Shown one piece after another: positions 56,941 to 61,596 of a stretch of DNA of 61,596 nt. The stretch lies in the IMG/VR virus record IMGVR_UViG_3300021090_000021, positions 1-61,596 of that record, one strand, 5' to 3'. The notes beneath the pieces were generated by a model. It did not search any database and had not been told where the DNA came from. It saw only the letters and a list, made by a program, of their open reading frames with translations. The stretch's first letter is position 1, and each line of letters opens with the position of its first letter. The stretch is from a virus. Position numbers and translations under genes: made by a program.

Positions 56941-56943
56941 ACT
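56915..56943 (+). promoter_or_regulatory. Promoter of the rightward integrase operon
   Basis: TTGACC (56915-56920), 17 nt, AATACT (56938-56943). The operator dyad occupies the spacer, so repressor binding would block it. The first gene starts at 56979 with GGGAG upstream. Confidence 0.65.
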
Positions 56944-56978
56944 CGATCCCCACGTGAACCACCACGGGGAGCGGGATC

Positions 56979-57203
56979 ATGGCGACAATCACCACGGAAG
57001 TCCTGCACCTTCGAGCGCTTAGAGCAGTGCGCACGGCCGGCCGGCGCGGACTGATCGTTGAGATCGGCTCCGAGACGCGATCGCAGCAGGAGCTCGTCGA
57101 GGAAGGTCACCTTTGGCAGGAGGTCGCGCCTGGGCATCGATACAAATTCACGCTGTCACCGAGCGGCCAGCGCATTCTTGATCAAGCTGATGGAATCGCC
57201 TGA
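56979..57203 (+). CDS. Hypothetical phage protein
   Basis: A 74-residue protein (LHLRALRAVRTAGRRGLIVE, HRYKFTLSPSGQRILDQADG) with a compact fold, possibly winged-helix-like. First gene of the integrase operon. Its stop overlaps the next start by one base. Confidence 0.55.
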   Translation: MATITTEVLHLRALRAVRTAGRRGLIVEIGSETRSQQELVEEGHLWQEVAPGHRYKFTLSPSGQRILDQADGIA

Positions 57204-57436
57204 TGCGCACGCCCTCCCCCACCAAACCGACAAAGGTCCGTGCCGGTTTCTACCGTGCCGGCGCCTACTGCATCCACAAGGGCGATCGATGGTGCATCTT
57301 TGAGCGCGATATTTATGTTGCGAGGTTTCGAACGCTCGAAGAAGCGTTTTGGTGGACGCAGAAGCAATCAGCCGACGTCTCCCATCAAGAAAACCGAGGC
57401 CGCCATGACAGCCCTCGCCCGCCTTTCAGACACTGA
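57203..57436 (+). CDS. Hypothetical phage protein
   Basis: A 77-residue protein, aromatic and basic (RAGFYRAGAYCIHKGDRWCI, RFRTLEEAFWWTQKQ). Overlaps the previous gene (TGATG) and the next. Not recognised. Confidence 0.5.
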   Translation: MRTPSPTKPTKVRAGFYRAGAYCIHKGDRWCIFERDIYVARFRTLEEAFWWTQKQSADVSHQENRGRHDSPRPPFRH

Positions 57437-57581
57437 TCGCTATCGCACCCGGGACTCCTATGCACCCTGCCCATGCGGCTGCGGCAAGGATGCCGATGCA
57501 CTGATCGACGCTCACAACGGACAGGTCGTCGAGTTCACCTGTCCGGTGAGCGGGGAACGAGCGGAGCCGAAAAATGCGTGA
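57405..57581 (+). CDS. Small zinc-ribbon-like protein
   Basis: A 58-residue protein from ATG 57405 (GAGG upstream): YAPCPCGCGKDADALIDAHN and EFTCPVSGERAE place cysteines like a small metal-binding ribbon. It overlaps both neighbours. Confidence 0.5.
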   Translation: MTALARLSDTDRYRTRDSYAPCPCGCGKDADALIDAHNGQVVEFTCPVSGERAEPKNA

Positions 57582-57855
57582 CGGCTTCCGCGAGATCGTC
57601 AACGGCTGGACCCTCATCAGTGGCATGGGCGATCTCACCGACCGCATCGAAGCGGCTGCCGAATGGACCAAGACCAACGGCCCGCTCGAGCCCGACGAGC
57701 AGGCGACTATCGAGCTCATGATCAAGGCGCAGATCGCACGCGGCATGCCGGGCCTGATCCGTCAACTCGGCATGGAGCAAGAGTTCGGCCTGCCGCGCGA
57801 CGATGATGACGACGGCGCCGTCGACGACTTCGTGGAGAACCCCTGGCCATGCTGA
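57574..57855 (+). CDS. Hypothetical phage protein
   Basis: A 93-residue acidic helical protein (DRIEAAAEWTKTNGPLEPDE, IKAQIARGMPGLIRQLGMEQ) with an acidic run DDDDDG. Overlaps the next gene by 7 bases. Not recognised. Confidence 0.5.
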   Translation: MRDGFREIVNGWTLISGMGDLTDRIEAAAEWTKTNGPLEPDEQATIELMIKAQIARGMPGLIRQLGMEQEFGLPRDDDDDGAVDDFVENPWPC

Positions 57856-58001
57856 CCGAGATCGACCCCGCCCACATCTGCATCGCCGTCCTGGCCGTAA
57901 GCCTGGCGATCTCGCTCTGCATCGTCGCGTTCGCGGCATGTGCGGTCGGTGGGCGTGCCGATCGAACCTCCGGGCAATTTCCGAATGAGTATCCGCGATG
58001 A
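57849..58001 (+). CDS. Small single-span membrane protein
   Basis: A 50-residue protein: a hydrophobic span (ICIAVLAVSLAISLCIVAF) with a polar tail (GRADRTSGQFPNEYPR). Its stop overlaps the next ATG as ATGA. Function unknown. Confidence 0.5.
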   Translation: MLTEIDPAHICIAVLAVSLAISLCIVAFAACAVGGRADRTSGQFPNEYPR

Positions 58002-58249
58002 GCGCTCAACATGAAATTCACAACGAGCTCGCCGGCAAGATCGTCGCGTCGATCGTCAAGCCGCCGTTGGAAGCGGGCGGCCAGCTCACCGACGTCATGG
58101 TGCTGCTGGAGAGCGTGATCCTCGGCGTCGTTCTGATGGCGGTCAAGCTCGGCGGCGATGAGGTCGTGCTCGACGAGGTGATGCTGCACGTCAAGGAACG
58201 CCTCGCCGAGCAGCGGCTCAGCACCATCGAACCCTCTGGTAACGCGTGA
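57998..58249 (+). CDS. Hypothetical phage protein
   Basis: An 83-residue protein (HNELAGKIVASIVKPPLEAG, VMVLLESVILGVVLMAVKLG) with a hydrophobic middle and a helical acidic end. Translationally coupled to the small membrane gene. Not recognised. Confidence 0.55.
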   Translation: MSAQHEIHNELAGKIVASIVKPPLEAGGQLTDVMVLLESVILGVVLMAVKLGGDEVVLDEVMLHVKERLAEQRLSTIEPSGNA

Positions 58250-58253
58250 GATC

Positions 58254-58580
58254 ATGACCACCGAGCCCACCCAGACCCGCGCACCAATGTGTGGCCTCTC
58301 CGATTCCGCACGCGACGCCATGATCGCGATGCTCGAGGAGCCTTTGTTGCACACCATCGTGGGATGGGTGAGGCGCTCGGAAGTCCTAAGCCCGTCACCC
58401 AGCATCATTATCCGTGACGGCACGATCACCATCCTCAAGGCCAGGGAGATTGTATCAGTCAGCGCCAATAATCGCGGCCTCCGATCTGCCGCATCACTCA
58501 CCCGGTATAAGGGTCGCTGGTATGCGCGGACGGCGCTCGCTGACGCTGCCGATCGGCTGGTTGCGGGGATGGGCGGATGA
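58254..58580 (+). CDS. Hypothetical phage protein
   Basis: A 108-residue protein (ARDAMIAMLEEPLLHTIVGW, VRRSEVLSPSPSIIIRDGTI, TRYKGRWYARTALADAADRL). Overlaps the HTH gene by 4 bases. Not recognised. Confidence 0.5.
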   Translation: MTTEPTQTRAPMCGLSDSARDAMIAMLEEPLLHTIVGWVRRSEVLSPSPSIIIRDGTITILKAREIVSVSANNRGLRSAASLTRYKGRWYARTALADAADRLVAGMGG

Positions 58581-59008
58581 ACGACCCAGTAATTCCAGAA
58601 CGCGTCCGCCTGGCGTTCGAGGGACATAGCTGCCTGCCCCCGGCCGAGCTCGCCCCCTTGCTCAAGGTCGATGTCAAGACCTTGCGCGGGCTCTGCACGG
58701 ATGGCCTGATGCCCTGGCACGTCAAGGGCCGCGGCCGCAAGCGGCAGCATCGCGTGTTCACGCTGGCCGACGTCGCCGAATATTATCGGCGCACGAGCTG
58801 CGAGGGAGTGGGCGCATGTCCGTCTACAAGCACCGGAACTCACCGTTCTGGCAGTTCGATTTCGTCCGCAGTGGTTATCGATTTTCCGGATCGACCGGCA
58901 TCAAGAAGACAAAGCCCAGGCGCGAAGCCGAAGCGGTCGAAAAGGAAGAGTGTCGGGCGGCCGAGCGTCTTGTTGAAGAGATTCGGCGTTCCGGACGGAG
59001 GCCGATGA
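58577..59008 (+). CDS. Excisionase/MerR-like HTH protein overlapping integrase
   Basis: A 143-residue frame. Residues 1-75 look like a MerR/excisionase helix-turn-helix (LPPAELAPLLKVDVKTLRGL, CTDGLMPWHVKGRGRKRQHR, VFTLADVAEYYRR). The frame then continues 193 nt into the integrase gene as low-complexity sequence. The real protein may end there by an unusual overlap. Probably controls integration direction. Confidence 0.6.
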   Translation: MNDPVIPERVRLAFEGHSCLPPAELAPLLKVDVKTLRGLCTDGLMPWHVKGRGRKRQHRVFTLADVAEYYRRTSCEGVGACPSTSTGTHRSGSSISSAVVIDFPDRPASRRQSPGAKPKRSKRKSVGRPSVLLKRFGVPDGGR

Positions 59009-59988
59009 CGGTCGCGAACGCGTTCGATCGCTGGTGGACCGAAATCGGGGAGCACCTCTCTGAGACGGATCTGAGAACCAGACTCGACTGGCTGCGCGAC
59101 GAGCTCGGGGCCAAGACGCTGCTGCACGACGTCACCGCCGACGATGTAACCAAGGCCATGACCGCCAGGCGCCTGCATGTGGTGCCGGCCGGCCGCGATG
59201 ACGACGGCAAGCAACTGTATCGCCCGATCGGCGCCCGCACAGTCAATCGCACCGTGCCGATGCTGCTGCGCCGTGTGACGCGCCGCGCCGTCGACCTTTG
59301 GAACGTCGTGATCCTGCGCGAGCCCAAATGGGGCAAGCTTGTCCTGAAGGAGATCAGGCGGCCGATCGAAGAGCTGTCGCTCGCCACCGAGGACGCGCTC
59401 GACGCCCAAGAGCGCGCCGACTACCAGCCCTGCCGGCGGTTCGCGACCATCATGGGGTTGCGCCTCAAGGAAGCGCTGCTGATCTGGCCGCAGGTCGACT
59501 TCGACGCCGCCGAGATCAGGATCGTCGGCAAGGGTGACAAGCCTGCGGTGCTACCGCTGACGCGCGAAGCCTACGAGATCCTGTGGGCCGAGCGCGAGCG
59601 AGATCCGCTGCACGTCTTCACCTTCGAGGCGATGCAGACACAACGCCGGCCGAACGGCGTGCGCTACATCAAAGGCCAGCGCTACCCGATCACCTATTGG
59701 GGGCTCACCTCACATCGGCGCCGCAACTGGAAGAAGGCGGGCGCCCATGGGCGTTTTCACGATCTGCGGCACACGACCGGCCGGCGACATCTGCGCGCCA
59801 CCGGCAACCTCAAGAGCGTCCAGCAGCTGCTACGCCACAGCGACATCTCGACCACCGCCCGCTTCTATGCCGACGTTCTCCTCGAAGACGTCCGCGCCGG
59901 CATGGAAAAGACCGCGGCCGACATTTCGTCCCGTAAGGAGTCCCGGAGGGCAAGGGAAGCACCGGCCAAGGCCTTGAAGAGGCGATAG
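58816..59988 (+). CDS. int: Tyrosine recombinase, prophage integrase
   Basis: A 390-residue protein. The N-terminal part binds arm sites (SVYKHRNSPFWQFDF). A core-binding helix bundle follows. The catalytic domain has R216 (MGLRLKEALL), a lysine in GKGDKPAVLPL, HDLRHTTGRR (H315, R318), H341 (LLRHSDISTTARFY) and Y351. It integrates the phage into the tRNA-Arg gene next to it. Confidence 0.9.
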   Translation: MSVYKHRNSPFWQFDFVRSGYRFSGSTGIKKTKPRREAEAVEKEECRAAERLVEEIRRSGRRPMTVANAFDRWWTEIGEHLSETDLRTRLDWLRDELGAKTLLHDVTADDVTKAMTARRLHVVPAGRDDDGKQLYRPIGARTVNRTVPMLLRRVTRRAVDLWNVVILREPKWGKLVLKEIRRPIEELSLATEDALDAQERADYQPCRRFATIMGLRLKEALLIWPQVDFDAAEIRIVGKGDKPAVLPLTREAYEILWAERERDPLHVFTFEAMQTQRRPNGVRYIKGQRYPITYWGLTSHRRRNWKKAGAHGRFHDLRHTTGRRHLRATGNLKSVQQLLRHSDISTTARFYADVLLEDVRAGMEKTAADISSRKESRRAREAPAKALKRR

Positions 59989-60007
59989 AACATGCGAGCA
60001 CAACAAG

Positions 60008-60055
60008 AGCCTTCTAAGCTGTTGGTCGGAGGTTCGAGTCCTCCCGGGGTCGCCA
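60008..60055 (+). other. attR: 3' part of tRNA-Arg(TCT)
   Basis: The anticodon loop CTTCTAA (60011-60017, anticodon TCT), variable loop, T arm GGAGG-TTCGAGT-CCTCC (60028-60044), acceptor CGGGGTC, discriminator G and CCA (60053-60055) are present, but no D arm or 5' acceptor. The 5' anticodon stem mismatches at 60007, so the shared core probably starts near 60008. This is expected where a phage integrates in a tRNA 3' end. The full tRNA should lie at the left prophage end. Confidence 0.75.
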
Positions 60056-60210
60056 GTCCCGACGCCAACAAATCCAACATTCATCGGCACTTCCTGGGTG
60101 CCGCGCCGCCAGCGCCTCGCTGCCCCACCGGGAACGCAACGGGCACGAACGGGCGCTACGGGGATATTTCGGGACCCAGAGTCCCGGAAAAACTCCCGGA
60201 ACACCTTATT

Positions 60211-60522
60211 ATGGCGCTGGCCCGCAACATCATCCCCGAGGGCCGCCTGCTGTTCCGTGCCGCCGCCTACGGGATCCTCGCCGTCATCGCCTTCGCGCTT
60301 CCAATCCATGGCGCCTGGTGGGCAGGCCTGCTGCTCGCCTATATGGCGCTGAATCTGATGATCGCGAAAGTGGTGGCCAACGTCAGCGATGCGATCTATC
60401 GCGGGGTGACGCGGCAGCCGCTCGATCGCGAGGTTGCGCGGCAAGGCCGCCGCGATGAACACTTCGACGCCTTAGCCGAGCGCCTGCGTGGTGTGGGCTT
60501 CGTCCAGATCCAAAAGGACTAG
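60211..60522 (+). CDS. Host small membrane protein
   Basis: A 103-residue protein (ATG 60211) with two membrane spans (AAYGILAVIAFALPIHGAWW, AGLLLAYMALNLMIAKVVAN) and a charged tail. It lies outside attR, so it belongs to the host chromosome. Confidence 0.6.
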   Translation: MALARNIIPEGRLLFRAAAYGILAVIAFALPIHGAWWAGLLLAYMALNLMIAKVVANVSDAIYRGVTRQPLDREVARQGRRDEHFDALAERLRGVGFVQIQKD

Positions 60523-60543
60523 GCCCGAGTCATTGTGTCGCAC

Positions 60544-60593
60544 TGTGCTCTACTAGTTGACACACCTCCCCGACTGTGCTCTATTAGAGCACA
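60544..60593 (+). promoter_or_regulatory. higBA promoter and operator
   Basis: TTGACA (60557-60562), 17 nt, TCTATT (60580-60585). A perfect 19-bp dyad TGTGCTCTATTAGAGCACA (60575-60593) covers the -10, and a half copy (60544-60556) lies 31 bp upstream. This suggests autoregulation by HigA. Confidence 0.7.
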
Positions 60594-60617
60594 CAAGAGA
60601 CGGGGGGCACGGGCGTC

Positions 60618-60896
60618 ATGATCAGGAGCTGGAAAAGCGCACCACTACGGGAGTTGTTCGAAACCGGAACGGCGCGCCGCATCGATACCAAGCTGCAAAG
60701 ACGCTGCCTCGCACGGCTCACATCGCTAAACCAAGCGACGGACCTGCGGCAGCTTCACCTTCCTGGTTACGAGCTGCACAAGTGGGAAGGCAAATGGGCG
60801 AACAAGTGGTCGATCTCGGTGTCCGGACACTGGCGGATCACCTTCGATTGGATTAATGGGGAGGCCCACGATGTCGATCTTGAGCAACCACACTGA
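60618..60896 (+). CDS. higB: HigB-type toxin
   Basis: A 92-residue protein with the RelE/HigB pattern (RLTSLNQATDLRQLHLPGYE, HKWEGKWANKWSISVSGHWR, ITFDWINGEAHDVDLE). It is an mRNA interferase in related systems. Overlaps the antitoxin gene. Confidence 0.85.
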   Translation: MIRSWKSAPLRELFETGTARRIDTKLQRRCLARLTSLNQATDLRQLHLPGYELHKWEGKWANKWSISVSGHWRITFDWINGEAHDVDLEQPH

Positions 60897-61248
60897 CCCG
60901 GCGGAGAGGCTCCGGCCGCCGCCGGCCGGAGACCTCCCGATGGCGACCTATCCCGCCCGCCCGCGTAAGGTAGCGCCGCTGCATCCCGGCGCGGTCGCCG
61001 CCGACGTCCTCGAGGAGCGGCAGGTCTCGCTGCGCCAGGCCGCCAAGGCCATCGGCCTGTCGCCGACCGGCTTGAGCAAGGTGCTCACCGGCAAGAGCCC
61101 GGTGACGCCGGAGACGGCGCTGCGCTTCGGCGTGTACTTCGGTAATGGGCCGGAGATCTGGCAGCGGCTGCAGAACGACTATGATCTGTGGCACGCGGGC
61201 GCGGCCATGAAAGCCGAGCTCAGAAAGATCAAGCCGCTGCAGAAGTGA
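60871..61248 (+). CDS. higA: HigA-type antitoxin
   Basis: A 125-residue HTH protein (HPGAVAADVLEERQVSLRQA, AKAIGLSPTGLSKVLTGKSP, ETALRFGVYFGNGPEIWQRL) of the HigA/VapI family, with GGGGAGG before ATG 60871. It neutralises HigB and probably represses the promoter. Confidence 0.85.
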   Translation: MSILSNHTDPAERLRPPPAGDLPMATYPARPRKVAPLHPGAVAADVLEERQVSLRQAAKAIGLSPTGLSKVLTGKSPVTPETALRFGVYFGNGPEIWQRLQNDYDLWHAGAAMKAELRKIKPLQK

Positions 61249-61305
61249 GGCTGCAGCCCTTGCGGTCGACCTTGCGGAGGGATGCGATCAAAAATGCGAT
61301 ATCTA

Positions 61306-61596
61306 TCAAAGTCGACCTGAACGACGTGAGCGCTGAGCTATCATAGGCCTCATCCCATTGTCGTTTGCCGCCGCTTTATGATTGTCGTTCGCAGCACGTC
61401 GGGGGCGCCATCCCGTCCCCACCTCCCCGCAGCCGACATCCATATCACAGGTCAAATTGTCGAATTGGATGAACCGAACAGCGGCCAGGGTATCGGTGGC
61501 GCCACCGGGTTTTCCCACCGTCGATGACGTGGTGTTCCCGGTCACCGTGAACGAGGACCGGTTGCCGGAATAGACCACGGTGTCGGTGCCGCCACC
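61306..61596 (-). CDS. C-terminal end of RTX-like secreted protein (runs off right edge)
   Basis: The visible 96 residues begin GGGTDTVVYSGNRSSFTV, an RTX/VCBS-type calcium-binding beta roll ending, with a short low-complexity tail (RRAANDNHKAAANDN). The frame continues beyond the window. A host gene, probably a type I-secreted protein. Confidence 0.6.
   Translation of the reverse strand, partial: GGGTDTVVYSGNRSSFTVTGNTTSSTVGKPGGATDTLAAVRFIQFDNLTCDMDVGCGEVGTGWRPRRAANDNHKAAANDNGMRPMIAQRSRRSGRL

Overview
The window is almost entirely one temperate siphovirus-type prophage (about 1-60,055) in a high-GC alphaproteobacterium. The style of the small genes and of the lambda/GTA-like structural genes suggests a Bradyrhizobium/Rhodopseudomonas-type Rhizobiales host, which is an inference. 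The right end is visible. An integrase (58,816-59,988) is followed at 60,008-60,055 by the 3' part of a tRNA-Arg(TCT) gene ending in CCA, which fits attR. Beyond it lie host genes: a small membrane protein, a HigB/HigA toxin-antitoxin pair and the end of an RTX-like protein. The left end of the prophage lies outside the window.

Almost everything from 1 to 55,674 is read on the minus strand, so in transcription order the map runs right to left. The control region (54,900-56,940) has a Cro-like gene (minus) divergent from a CI-like repressor (plus). A 19-bp dyad operator occurs as a 32-bp-spaced pair here, and the same pair recurs 1.2 kb away in front of the rightward integrase operon. The early operon (54,914 down to 32,900) is a chain of overlapping genes. 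It holds small proteins, a MazG-like protein, a DNA-glycosylase-like protein, an HD hydrolase, a large C5 cytosine methyltransferase, a Gp37/Gp68 protein, a complete diversity-generating retroelement (DGR), a GapR-like protein, an AAA+ ATPase, an ASCH protein, a ParB/MT-A70 protein, a helicase-methyltransferase fusion, and a replication protein whose gene carries palindromic iterons. Its last gene encodes a NusG-like protein. Three stacked hairpin terminators (32,582-32,868) separate it from the late genes.

The late region (32,558 down to 1) follows a lambda/GTA order: Nu1-like small terminase, gpA-like large terminase, head-tail connector, lambda-type portal, S49 protease with a nested scaffold start, decoration protein, Mu gpT-like capsid, head-tail joining, two tail tube paralogues, a tail chaperone split over two frames, tape measure, and tail tip with a polyglycine domain. 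A lysis region with an endolysin and small membrane proteins follows. Last is a block of proteins with Sec or Tat signals that is probably fibre or decoration related.

The outstanding element is the DGR at 44,537-47,237: reverse transcriptase, template repeat, Avd and a C-type-lectin-like target with a variable repeat. TR and VR are 128 bp each. They differ at 10 positions, all of them adenines of the TR coding strand. A perfect hairpin with a GRNA-type tetraloop lies just past VR. Other points worth checking are the NusG-like protein placed before a triple terminator, the two-locus operator array, a G9 tract breaking a DNA-binding gene, the non-canonical chaperone frameshift, and unusual methyltransferases.
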